Shown here piece after piece: positions 13,601 to 27,400 of a stretch of 64,000 bases of DNA. The DNA comes from Haliclona indistincta. Its lineage: Eukaryota; Porifera; Demospongiae; Haplosclerida; Chalinidae. The position numbers were made by a program, and so were the translations under genes. The notes under the pieces were generated by a model that was not told the DNA's origin, did not search any database, and saw only the letters and a program-made list of their open reading frames with translations. The stretch is taken from the NCBI GenBank assembly GCA_964017065.1, contig OZ024783.1, forward strand, positions 17,955,752 through 18,019,751, in the 5' to 3' direction. The first letter of the stretch is position 1, and every line of letters starts with the position of its first letter.

Positions 13601-16600
13601 ATGTTATAAATTTTGTTGTAACACTGAAAAAAGTTCGATTGTTCTATTGCAAAACATGTTCATTAGATTAAAGGTTTAGTCTTTAGGTTAGCTCAACTGT
13701 TCATCAGAGTATTATGTTGTGCCATATTTTAGGCTTGGCACAATGCGCTATACTAGAGAACAAGGTATTAGTGTCATTTCTTCACTCTAATAAAAATGTT
13801 TAGCTACCCTTGCAGCGGGTTTGTTCCTGATGATAATATATGTACCATAATTATTTCTTCTAAATATTCGGCTTGCTCTATTTTTCGGCACATTGTCGCT
13901 AAAATGCGTACTAAACCTCCAAATGTCGGCAAGTGCTTTGGTTCTTCATCACAGTAAGCCAACAGCTCGACGTGAAAAATCTTCTACTTCATGGAAAAGA
14001 GCTGTAGATGCGTTCTCGTTCAAAACACGTGTACCTCCAAATATTCTGCGCTTCTGGAACTTCTGCCACAATTACCTTCAAATATTGGACAAGCAAATCT
14101 GAAGTTATTTATTTTGCGCCGAATTTTTAGAAGAAATACGGTATGTGATTACATTAAGTCGTAAAAGCTGGTTTACAATGTGGCGTGGTTGCTCGCACAT
14201 TTGAATTGTAATTTGAATTGTATTGAACAATTTGAATTGTAACAATGTAACATGACGCAGAAATAGAACAAATTACCAGATCTGCATTATATTGACGCAA
14301 TGTAGCACAAGCAACTGTGTCAGACTGCCTTAATCAATAATCTATCATGTAGGTACACGAACACGTGCTTTTACATGTATCATGTAAAATGCTTTTTCAT
14401 GAAATTCATACGAAAATTGTGTACAGGAAACATGCGTGTTGATGATTGTGTGACTATGTGCATGATGATGTTTGGTACACAAGATGACATTTTAGATGAC
14501 AAGATGTCATGAGGTGCAAATATTTTAATTTTTATGAAATGCTTTGAAGTCATAGATTAACATTTTGTAGCCTATCTTGTTTACTGTTTAGATTTTAGGG
14601 TTTTTAGTAGCTATACATGTGTATTGCAAACATCATCCTTACTCTTTTTAGTCATTTCGATAACCATTGAAGTCCTGTTGACACCATATGGCGTCACAAT
14701 AATTATGCAAAAATCAGAAAAAAATCCTGAGCACGTACCTCAAGAAATCTTGCTGTATCAGCGTGTATCTCATCACTGTAACTTGTGCAAAGAAGTGATC
14801 ACGTCCTCTTCAGCACTAGAGAACGATCGACTAAGTAACCCTTACACTTGCACCGAGGGTTTGTTACATGCTCACACACAAGACTCCTTTATGAGTGCCT
14901 CTGTTGCATAGGTCCACCTACCAAGACAATTATCTGTAGACACATAATTATTTGAGTGTGTGCAGACTATACTGAACTCATTTGAATTGGTTTCAACCAC
15001 TTACTTCTAACAGCACTGTAGCCAACATGACATTGGCTACTGAGCTGGCTTGCAGACTGTTGACTAAGTGTCCGCAGCCTCTGATGTAGGGATGCATGGT
15101 CTATTAGCCAGTCAATGGTGTTACCATTCCATGTTACCTCCTTGTTGGTTTATATTGTGGACCAGTGGTAGATTTCTACCATTCCTATAATACCCTTTTG
15201 ATTTCGTTAGAAATATTTTAATTTGTAGTTTCTAAGGGAAACCATAGTTTTGTAGTTTTATAGCACATAACGGTGCCTCTCAGCTATAATAATTATAGTT
15301 GTTGCTATTGCTCTTCTTTAAACTAGACATCTCTATTCTATATCCTAGAAATTTTAAAAGAAGAACAATAGCACCTACTATATATTATAGCCGCCATCAA
15401 TGTAACCACTATGATAAAGCCAGCTACTAGGATACTATAGTAGAATAGAGATGTCTAGTTTAAAGAAGAGCAATAGCAACACAGCCGCCATCAGTGTGTT
15501 GTACCTGCCATCTTGTTTTCTGTTTATTCCTATACACCATTCCTAAATAAATTGATCTAGATTGCCTCACTTTTGATCTATATGCAACATAAATTAATAA
15601 AAAATATTGGTTGATCCAGCTTAGAGAACTCCATGAGATTTTAATGAAGTGTGATTTTTCTAAGAAATATTTTCAAAGCTACTACATACATCACAAATGG
15701 ATGTCTTCTTGTCATAGTACAAGGTGCTTTGTAGATATATCATTTAGTACAGCAACAGACTTTGATCTGGAGAGAACATCTTATACTATAGTTATTTCCT
15801 GTAAAATATTTCTTGATCATTACAAAACATCCTCCAAGCAATAATTTTTGATTCATTCGTGTGCTACTGTTAAGACAAATGGCAGCTAACCTTCTCTGTG
15901 TGCTGTTCTGCTACCACTGGCTACTGCTGGCTGGTGGTGTAGTGAGTGGGTTCACTTCAGTCACCTATCCTGCTAGAGTATCCTCTGAGTGTGGTCAGTA
16001 TGACCCACTGCAAGATGAACAGTTGACAGAGGCTCTTATGCAGGCTTATCAGCAGTTTAGTCTTAACAGATCTTGTCAGGAGATTCTTCGCCACTTCCCA
16101 TCAGCTCCCTCAGGCTACTACCAGATAACTGCTCCCAATGTGCAAGTCTACTGTGACATGGAGGGGTCCAACTGTGGAGGAGAGGGAGGCTGGATGAGAA
16201 TGGCTTATGTCAACATGTCACAGTCTGGTGCCACCTGCCCTCAGGGACTGATACAGCGAACCCTCTCAGGACTGACTCTCTGTGGCGGAATGGTAACCGG
16301 TGGTGGATGTCAGAGCACAGTGTTCTCCACACTAGGACTGGCCTACTCTCAAGTGTGTGGACAACTACGAGGCTATCAGTATGGTACACCAGAGGCTTTT
16401 CATTCATATCTAGTCGGGCCATCTTCTGTAAATATTGACAGAACTTATGTTGATGGGGCTTCCATCACATATGGTAGTGCTCCTCGCAAACACATTTGGA
16501 CTTATGCTGCCGCACGTAATCTTTTGAGCGGTTCAACAACGTGTCCTTGTAATACTGGCAATGTTCGCAATCCTCCTCCATTTGTTGGTAGTGACTACTA

Positions 16601-18584
16601 CTGTGAGTCTGGTGACAATGATGACACTTGTTGTGAATCTATACTTTACTCTAATGATACACTATGGGATGGACAGCAATGTCCTGGTTTTGAGGCTCCC
16701 TGCTGTAGTCACCCCAACATGCCATGGTTCAACAAGACACTCAGTGAGACCACGACTGAGGACATTGAACTGAGACTGTGCGGTGACCAATCTGCTACCA
16801 ATGAAGACACTCCTCTTGAAGTTATTGAACTGTTTATACGCTAGCTATTCAGCTCTTGCAATGAAAAATTTTTTTAAATAATAATAAATATTAATGTGCG
16901 CCGCTATGTGAGACAGAAATATCCTCGTACCGATGCACTTTTGGGGAGGTTTGGGTACAAGGTTTTTTAACGTACCTTAATGTTACTATTATTAGCAGGT
17001 ACTAACATCATTAATTTTTATCAAAAAATGTATGATTGCATCATAATTGCTAAAAAATAGTACACGCAAATAGTGTTACATAGTTTAGATATTTTAAGGA
17101 AACACTAAATTAGTACTTGCCAATTCAATTTTGTACCTGCCAATAAAAAGTCTGAAGTGGTTGAAAAGATAAGTGCTTCGATTGTGGTTGGTGTACTCTG
17201 CACGTGGACATCAGACTCTCCTCTGTTTCGGAAGCTTTTGTGCTAATATGATTGCTTCTTTCTAATCTACCTGTTGGTCTTTATCATTTCAGTATGTCCT
17301 CAAATAGAACATTGATTCTTCCCAGGATGTTGTCAATCACTCTCTATATCTCTCTCACTCCAGGATGTGTTCACAGTGAGTGTTGGTAATCTTCCTCCAG
17401 GAGCTAGTGTCCTCATTAAGATCACATACGTTGCTGAGCTCATAGCTGATGGTGAGAACATCGTCTTCTCTCTACCAGGCTCGGTAGCTCCATGGAAGAA
17501 AGAATCAGCTCTTGATCAAACCACACAGAGCGATGTTGAAAAGGTCAAAGTTCACGAGGATTGCGCCAACACTCTTTCTGTTCAAATATCAATTGAAATG
17601 CCGTTTCCAATAAAGACTATTGAGAGTCCAACACATAAGATTAAACTGAAGAAGACTTCGACAATGGCTACTGTTGAGTTGTGTGAAGAGGCGGAGCTGG
17701 GGGCGGGATTTCAGCTGATGATAGGACTGGCTGAGATACACGTACCACGCATGTGGGTTGAGGAGGACAATACAGGACACCACGTGAGTAGAGAGATAGA
17801 CATCACGACTGTAACTATAGCTAGTTAGAGACCTTGCCCTGTTCACCTCTTGCCCAAGTCTATGCATACATGCAAGCCGTGGGCAAGACCTGATTGTTCT
17901 TCTGTGTAGGCTTGTATGCTGACCTTCTATCCTGAATTCGAGGCCGACAGTATCACTGAGAACGAGATTGTGCTCATGTTGGACCTGTCCAATTCAATGA
18001 AGGTTAGTGAGGAAACAAACAAGTGCGTGAATGGGGTGAGCAAGCAAGGGATGAGTAGTGAGTGAGGGAGGGAGGAATCAGGGAGAAATGAGTGAGTGAA
18101 TGAGCAGGCAAGTTGACGAGTAACTGAACGAGTGAGTGAGTGAGTGAGTGAGAGGGTGAGTGTGTTGGTAAGTGGGCACGGAGCGAGCTAGCTTGATAAT
18201 GCTGTCTTTAATCTGTGTAGGGAGAGTCCTTGTCATCAGCTAAGAAGATAGTTCTTCTTCTGCTTCATCATCTTCCTCCAAAGACACTCTTCAACATTAT
18301 CACATTTGGAGCAGGTCTGTACAGCATGTACAGTACAGCATTATGATAGTACCATATCTGATATCTCACTGTGCTTGAATTGTCTGTTTACAGGTTTCCA
18401 GTGTCTGTTTCCAATGAGCATGCCCCTCAATAATGAGACACTAACTACAGCTCAAAAGTTTGTTCAGGTGGGAACATGTATTATTATAATTTTTATTATA
18501 TATTTTTGTATTATTTATCAAGTGTACTTGTGCGCTGCATTTTGCAATAAAATTTAACATGTGCATTTACATAAAGAGTGTCAT

Positions 18585-18637
<53 letters not shown>

Positions 18638-18910
18638 AGGGTTGTGAGGCTAACTTGGGTAGCACTGATCTCTGGCGTCCTCTCCACTCACTCCTGTTGC
18701 TCTCTCCTAGCTCTAGTGGGAGTGGTCAAGACACACTCCCTCCTCGTAGCGTATTCGTCATCACTGATGGTCACATGACAGAGGAGGGCCCCACCCTCTC
18801 CGCTATCAGGACTGGTACAAAGACGTCACGAGTGTTCACATTCGGAGTCAGGTAATGAATAATGTACTCACGGTATGTTTACAGGATTACAATTACTCTC
18901 TTTCTCTCTC

Positions 18911-18954
<44 letters not shown>

Positions 18955-21398
18955 TCTCTCTCTCCTGTCTCTTCTAGTTCCACTGCTAATCGTCATTTCT
19001 TGCGGTCCATGGCTAGGATCGGTGGAGGGTGTAGTGAGTTCTTTGATACTCAGAAGAAGTCTCAATGGCAGGGCAAGGTGAAGGACCAGTTATCAAAGGC
19101 ATACCAACCAGCCCTGACAGATGTGAGAGTGGAATGGAGACAACACGATGATAATGCACCCACTCCTGTACAGGTAAGACAAGATAAGAATAAATAAAAC
19201 ATTTTTTTCATTTTCTCTATAGGCTCCTAAAGAGCTAGTTTCGTTGTTCAGTGGATCGAGACAGGTTGTGTACGGGTTCGTCCCGTACTGTAAACAGGTT
19301 TGTGTTTATTGAATACTCTCTATTATTGCGTAATGCATTCGTCTGGTTGCAAGATGCATAATTATTGTCTCAGTCACTCACTCACACACTCAATCAATCA
19401 CTCACTCACTCACTTGCACACACACTCACCCACTCACTCACTCTTTCTGTCTTACTATAGGCTACCTTGATGGCGTACATTGGTAGGAAGGAAATACAGA
19501 CAATGGTGTCCACATCAGACCTAGCTATGACTAAAGGACGAGTGAGTCTCTTTACCACACAGTACTTTCATATCACCCATAGCAAGAATATTTGCGTCAT
19601 TTTAAAAAGAGCCATATTTTCTACTTGCAGTGAATTTATTATTTCCTGTAGACACTTCACCAACTGACTGCTCGAGCTCTCATTAGGGACTGGGCTGAGG
19701 GGTCTCTCAATATTGATAGAACCCAACACGAGGTACATCAGCCCATGTCACATGATGCTATCACTAACTGCACTGCACTAGGTGATCAAACGTGACATGA
19801 AGTCATTCATTATCAACACCAGCAAGGAGTACACCATTGTATCTCAGTTCACCAGCTTTGTAGCTATTGAGAAAAGAGACAAGGTAAACAACTATAGCTC
19901 ATACATTAGATATTGTGTCTCAGCTGCCTTAGTTTATCGTGAAGATATTTCGCTTTAATTTTCCAATGTTTTCGAATTTTTTTGTTTTTCTCTCTCTTAT
20001 TTTGTATTTTTCTTAATAGGATGAAAAGTTTGACACACACCAAGGCCCTTCTATTGATGAGCTTGTTGCTAAGGAGACGACTGATAAACTCGCCTACATG
20101 GGCTGGGAGGTGGATCAGGGTGCTGACCCTGTCAAGGTGGGTGTGGTCAGTACAAGACTGACTAAGGTTTTCTAAGGGGGTCGTAAAATTTAAAGGTGAT
20201 AGGGTTATAGTTTGAGTTACACTTGGGCAAGGCCGTAAGGGGTGATCTAGAAGTGAACGGCTCCTATTTTGGGCAACAACGAATGCTTTGGCACATGTCA
20301 GAAACTTACAATACATTTTCCACTAGTATACATGGCCGGTGCTTTTATTTCAGTACAGTAAAGGTCATAGTTGCACCTCAAAATCACGCTAGTACCATCA
20401 ACACTATACAATAGCAATGTATATCATGTATACTGTACATGTTAAAATCAAGAAGAGTTCTACGAATTGGATCAAGCCTACACTCGCATTTTGTAGTGTG
20501 CAGTTACATGGCTCGAATTCAATGTAGTAGCAGTGTTTTGTGAAATCTTGATCTTATTAATCTGTGTTATAGATCGCTGCTCGTAATGTGGAGGACACCC
20601 TCAGCTCAATGGCGGTTGTGGTCGACAAGAGTGAGATAGAGCAGACCTATCAGAAGGTGTGGGAGGAGTCTGCTGGAGTACTGGACCCCGCCCATCCTAT
20701 CAGAACTAAGGTAAAGTAACAAAATTTAACATAACATATTTTCTTGAAGAAATACTGGACATTAATTTTATTCAAAATAAAAAATTGTTTTTTCACTAGA
20801 AAAAAATAAATCTCTATTAGTAGTAAAATACTCACATCCGACATTCGAATCAATATTCCTCGCATCTAGAGACCGACTGCTCATTGAGTTCAGCCATTTG
20901 AATATGTTGCTTAGTGCTTACTAATTTCAGCCAGGCATTATTAATTTTATTAAAGCTCGGAGTCTATTCTAGATATTATGGTACATAATCACGTCTGTGC
21001 ATGTTCAATTTTTTTAGATTTACCAAATACTTGTATTTTGTTGAGTGACATTTCTATTTTGAACTGACAATATACCATCAAATTTCCACATTTTTCCCTC
21101 TTCATCAGCTTCTTGGTAAGATGGTGCATAATCTTCTAGCCAGTGATAAGATCGATGAGGCTGACACACTAGTATCTAGTACTGAGAGTGATCTGTGTCT
21201 GGTGTCATCTCTAGAGGGCAATGAGCAGCTCAGAGAGGTTGAGAAGCTACGAACAGCGTGAGTTTACGTAACAGTACTGTATGTTATACTGATCTCTGAT
21301 TTTATTGCTGAGAGCAAGCCAAAAATCTTCATCTTTACATGCCATTGATAATTAATGTCAAAATGGGGTGTTTTTTGCACAATTTAATACCCCTCCCA

Positions 21399-21452
<54 letters not shown>

Positions 21453-24400
21453 TGTAGTATTAGTGAAGTTCAAGCTAAGATCAGACAACAGATGATGCAG
21501 AAGGTAATTCTGATTTTTCCTTCGAAAGAAACATATTAAATTTCAATCATTTTCTTCACAGCAAGCGGAAGAAGAACGGAAACTAACAAAGAGATTGGTA
21601 TGTGTTGCATGTCACAGCATTGGTTGTAAATGTTAATTATTTTTACGAACAACAAGTTATTAAAAAGCGTATTTTTATCTTTTAGGAAGTTTTTGCAGAA
21701 AGACGTTATAGAGAGCGCCGTGCAATGTAAGTCAAGTCTTACTGTACCAATATTAAGTTTCACCAACCTCCTCACTACTAACGTCAGCTTGTACTGTAGA
21801 GCTGTTGTCTTTTGCACTTGTTAAATTTTGTGAATAAAGGACCAAATAGCCCAAAATAAAATCTGAAAATTTTGGTATTCATTCAACTTGCAATTGCCCC
21901 GTCGGCAATACAGAATTTTTCTTGTTGATGTTTTGGGTGGTCGAGTGCGTTCTCTGTTGGCTATGGTTATCAACCATGCTACAGTCAAATATCCATGTGT
22001 CCTTCTCTCTCTCTATTCTATAGTATGTCTGCTCCAAGGGATCTTACAGCTACTGAGTTGGATAAGGTATAGAATGATCAAGTTCATTTATAATTATCAT
22101 ACATATATTTTGTTACAGCGTGTTGCAGCTCTAAAATTAGAATTCGGAGATAATTTGGTATGTTTAATTTTAGATGCGTCCATTACCATTTTTTTCAAAT
22201 GTATTTTGTTAACACAAAAAAGTGAAGGCATCTCGAAGGCAATCGCTGTACTGCATCTCGAAACCCTGCACCAAAATGCTACTGGACATTTACCGCCTGC
22301 CTTGCATGCCTGCATGACATGATATATCTATGTTGAGGGCATTATCAAGAGTAAGATTATGCATTTTTGAGCTTCTAGAGTTTTCTTGTATACAATCAGT
22401 CTTCGAACCTGCTTGTTCTGTATACTGAAAACATAGAAATGTGTTGTTCGATCGTAAAATTAACCGATTTAGCCAATTACTCAGGGGAACGCCCCCAAAA
22501 AACGCGAAATTACTGAATACAGCAATCTGAGAGCAAAATTCGCGAACTATAAACGCCATCAAAAATAATTGCAACGTTTAAGGTAAAAAGACAATCGCAC
22601 TCGTCTGCCTCGTGTGAAAATTACAATACGAAACTGGCACCATATTTGACACGTTAAAGAATACTATACATAACGATAGCTCCTCTTTTAAACAACCGGA
22701 CATTTAAATTTTTCAATGGGCTTTTTGCTATCTCTGCATAGTAGAGTAAGGACATCATTTTAACCACTTAATGCAACTGGTTGCTCACTTCTTTTCTTTA
22801 TTGAACCTGGTGCTTAGTAGAAGAGATACAATAGAGTCTAGTATGACGATCTCTTGTTTTTTTTAGGAATCTGAGTTAGCTAAAGAAGAGAAAAAAATTG
22901 GGTGAGTATCATTTTGTGCATGTTATTTCTGTCACGTGTATGTATTGCTCAGCTATGAGCTGAAGTCTAAATAGATTATAATAGTATGCTTGTACATGCG
23001 GAGTATGAATATGCACACGTTAAGTAAGAAAGTTTTAATAAAAAACTAAGAAGTATAGAAGTATGACGCTTGCAAAAGTATGCAGTAGAAATGTATAATG
23101 TTAGAGATATATGTGATAACTCATTTTCACACATGAGTAGCCGTCATCTTAGTTCACTGTCATCTCTACGTATCATCAATGATTATTATTAACCGTGACT
23201 TTCTTTTATAGAAGATTTTCCTTGTTTCGCAACCAAATGGATGATGACGACGAGGGAGATGATGATTACTCCGCTGCTGTGATTGATATTGGAATGGACA
23301 CTGTGAAGGTACCATCTATATACCTTATAATATTTATTATGAACGTGCTCAAATACAAGCTCAATTGCAATGGTTTTAAATGCAAGCACAGTCAATGCAT
23401 TCGACAAAATTAATTGTGATTTTTTTAATTTTTCACTTTTTAAAACCAAACGTTTTGGGTTTAGAATTTAACTATCATAATTATTATGTTATGTATAAGT
23501 TGTGATTTCTTGATACCTGTATTTTACCCGCACTTAACTGTGCATTGAAGCCAGTAGTGTCAGCTCTATAATAGTTTTGATTCCAATAATATTGTCGACT
23601 AGTTAGATCTTCTAATCCCGTGTAGGCTGGTATGGCTGGTCAGGATGCACCATCAGCTGTGTTCCCTGCTCTAGTGGGACGACCAAGACATCAGGTATAT
23701 TATACATTTGTACATCTATACATTTTTTTAATTTATTTTTTCTCCTTCTATTCTCAGGGTGTCATGGTGGGCATGGGTCAGAAAGACTCATACATTGGAG
23801 ATGAGGCTAAATCAAAGAGAGGCATCCTTACATTGAAGAGCCCGTTTGGACGAGTTAGTAGACTTGCAGTTCAGAGTCAGGGAGGTCGTAGCGTTAGATT
23901 TATAGCTGAAGGTAAGACTGAATGACACACGAAGCTATGCTATAATAGTACATTTCTTGTTTTCTCAACCTCATACATGTTATTTGCCTTGTGTAATTTT
24001 TTTCTCAATTGTTTTAACTGTTATAAAGTTTTATGCATGTTTATACAGTATAGTGCACAAGATGATGAATGTCATACCGTATAGCGGGAAATTTTCGTGG
24101 GAGAAAATTTTCGCGAATGCGCGAGATAGAGCATTTCGCTAATAATATTTTCGCGAATCAGCACTATTGCCCTATCTTTGTCAACAGAAAACAAGACATT
24201 CGCGGATAATATTTTCGCGAATTGCCTGTAATTCGCGAAATTCGCGAAAATTTTCTCCCGCGAAACTTTCCCGCTATACGGTAATTACTTTATTCAAATT
24301 TACTACCTGTATTGTAATAATAGTGTGCTTATCTTAATTCTATAGCGGCTAAGACACAGCCATTGCAACGTGATGGAAGATCGCTAGGGAAAGATGAACC

Positions 24401-27400
24401 AGTGCCTGTTGACTTGATGCCTACATCAGCATCTACTAGAAAGTCTATACCAAAGAAGAAAAAGAGACTACAAACTGGTATGTGTTGATAATCATGAAAT
24501 CTTTCATAATGAACGAATTTCACGAACCCTCGGCGTTTGAGCACCGTTGCAAAAATATTGTAGAGTTAACGTTAGCACTAAGCTCCCTAGTTGGTGATTG
24601 CAGCAGGAGTTTGCAGCTGCTTAGCTTGTAGGCTGTAGCTATATTGAAACTGCACTGCTAACCAGAAGACAGCAAAATTAATGCTGACCACTTTCTAGGC
24701 GTGTCATGTGGGCGTGATCAGGCATGAACCGCACGTGAGTAGGTAGCCATTGCATGCATTGCTAGCTGTAGGCTTTTCCTGAGATATCTACGCACACTCA
24801 GATCTGTCCTGCTGTTCAGATGTAGTCTATAAGTACCTAAAAAGACAACTGTGGGCGCTTTTGTTGTCAGAGACGTCCAAGATGGCTGGCAAGTAAGGTG
24901 AGCCAGCCATAACTCGAGAACGAAAACATTTTAGCTAAATCCACGAGTCACATTGCAAGCCATTGTCGTGCTAAGCCTGTTCATACCTTTACCGAGTTTC
25001 AGAAGTGAGTGATGGTCTCTGTAGCTCGATGGACAGAACGAACGAACGAGTGAGTGAATGAACGACAAACCAAGTACCGTAACCCTCGCGCATGCGCCGA
25101 GGGTTAATTATGATTACGTATACATAGCTTCATAAAATTTAATTCATAAAAATTTAATTAATTAATATTACTTACTGCTTATCACCTACATGTATTTTTG
25201 TCTGACAATGATAACTGCATGTTATTATAACTTCATAATTTTATTATTGAAGTTCGCTTTTAAAGTTCCTAGTTTTGCAAGCATTATTACAAAGTAATAA
25301 TAATTATTATTGTCTAAATTTTGATGGGTCCAATTGTTCATTTCAGAATGCACGTGAAGTAGACCAGCTCTCACTAATTATTTTTTCTCTTGTGAGGTGC
25401 GTTACAAACTAAAGGCGCTTCTGTTAATGATCTTCTCATCCCACGTTTACACTGCCAGCACTGCGCACCAAAAGTGGTAGTGCAAACGTGGAAAAAATTG
25501 GTGCTGTGCTGAGCCAGGGTAACGGTTTTGACCCGGTATCAAAAGCGTGCCGGCACGGCTCGACACCAGTGTTTAGCACACAGTGCAACGATACAGTGCC
25601 TTGCTCGCTGTCCAAATAGTACAGTTTTAGAGGTACACTGCTGTTGCAATTGTGTTTTGGCTCAAACACAAGATATCTGCCTGTAGCAGTCAGGGAAACT
25701 CGGAGAAGGCAGCAAGAAAGCCCTACACTTGGCCTGTATATGTACGTGTATGGACGTCGTTAGTGCGTGCACACGTGCTTGTCGTGTATCTGGGTGTGTA
25801 CCTGCCATGTTCCATTGTCCTGGAGCTCTGAGAAGAGCTAGTAAATGACAGAGAAATTAAGCAACCCAAAAGACACTGCTGTCGCCATGTTATTTTTGCA
25901 ACGCCCAGTTACCTTAAGGGTGCAGACCTTAACAACCATTAACTTATTCAGGAATGTACAAGTTGGACATTGTTACACACCACAAATGATATTCACATGT
26001 TTATACAAGCACATTAACAATACTAATAAGTGACAGTAGCCAGGCAAGATCACAAACAATGCATTCCTCGATAAAACTCTGTCTGTGGCCTTCAGAATAG
26101 ACCCAAACTTGGATATATGACTATTAGCGACCAGATAAAGACGTTAACTTAGAGTTTTTTTTAATAAACTCCCTCTGAGTAGGAAAACCACGAGGTATGC
26201 AGCTCATAATCGCACTTCCAAGCACAATACACGAAAAAGCTCTAAGTTAATGCCTTCGCCTTGTTGAAGTACGTATATATCCACAATCTGAAGTTCTACT
26301 GCCTGAGTGAACGAAAGTTTTATTAGCCTAAAGCGTTGTATCTAGCCGCGCCCGTCACGTTTCCGTCTGGCACTTTCAGCGCTCATAGTTTGCAATGTGT
26401 ACAGCCTTCGCCAGTCTTGTAGCATAGGTCTTTGGTTTCTTGGAATATCAGCAGTAGTTTCTGAGATACAGTCCCCTAGCAACCAGCCAAGAATACATGC
26501 GTGGGTGTGACACTGCACCCTTAAGGTGACTATTATTGGCAGGTACAAAATTTACCGGTTTTTAAAAATAATGAATTTAGCGGGTATTAATTTTAGCGTT
26601 TCGGTATTCAAGTAATTAAAAAAAACATTAAGCAATCAACACCATCAATTGAATTATTGTGTAGCACAATGTCCAATCCAGTTTACTGAAAGAGTCTTTA
26701 TTAGATTGAGCCAATGCAATAATTCCATCACGAATCTCTGACAATGAGTCAGACCTTGCATCAAGTAGTTCACGATAGTTACAATACTGTTACTGGCGAC
26801 ACTACTGCTAGTAGTGCTAGCAAGCTAGCTGTTGCATGCAAACGTACGCGTGGTTAGTTTCTAAATTACTATCTAAATATTGGCGGGTAGTTAATTTAGC
26901 GAAAATATTATAGGTCAATCGCTAAAATTCGCTAAATTAAGTACCTGCTAACAATAGTCGCCTTAAGGTGGCGGGTTATGAATATTAATGAGTTAAATTC
27001 TTTTGTTTGTAACTTTTGACAGAAACTATTTTGCTTTTTTCTCGAGTCCTGAGTTATCGTCGACGAACGAAGAATGTTTGCTAGTGACCCGCGCTTTAGA
27101 ATTCATAAAAAATCTACAAGAGCAAAATTCAAAGAAAGGCCTCGTCATTCCCTCGGCAGTGTCCTTGGCTTGAAGTACAGCGCTTTATTGTAGACGTGCT
27201 ATTGCTGCACGTCGAGAATTTTGGTTCGAAAAATTGCTACAGCGTTCCAGAGATCGCGCGCACTTCTCGGTTTGCAGATCTTGTTGAAAGTCGCTAGTGA
27301 AGCATGGACGCACGTCAGCATGCTCCATAACAAGTAGTGTACTCTGTAATAATTTCTGTCAAAAGTTACAAACAAAAGAATTTAACTCATTAATATTCAT

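Noticed and set aside
18559..19197. ORFs overlapping exons 14 and 15 that continue into CT tracts
   Set aside because: The tract is the polypyrimidine stretch of the preceding intron. Exon boundaries at 18,640 and 18,978 fit the frame and the VWA domain.
23626..23911. Actin pseudogene lying by chance in an intron
   Set aside because: All three exons have good splice sites, matching phases with exons 28 and 32, no stops, and keep an acidic start and non-actin tail. An independent pseudogene would not be expected to be in phase with the host. It is still listed as the main alternative to test.
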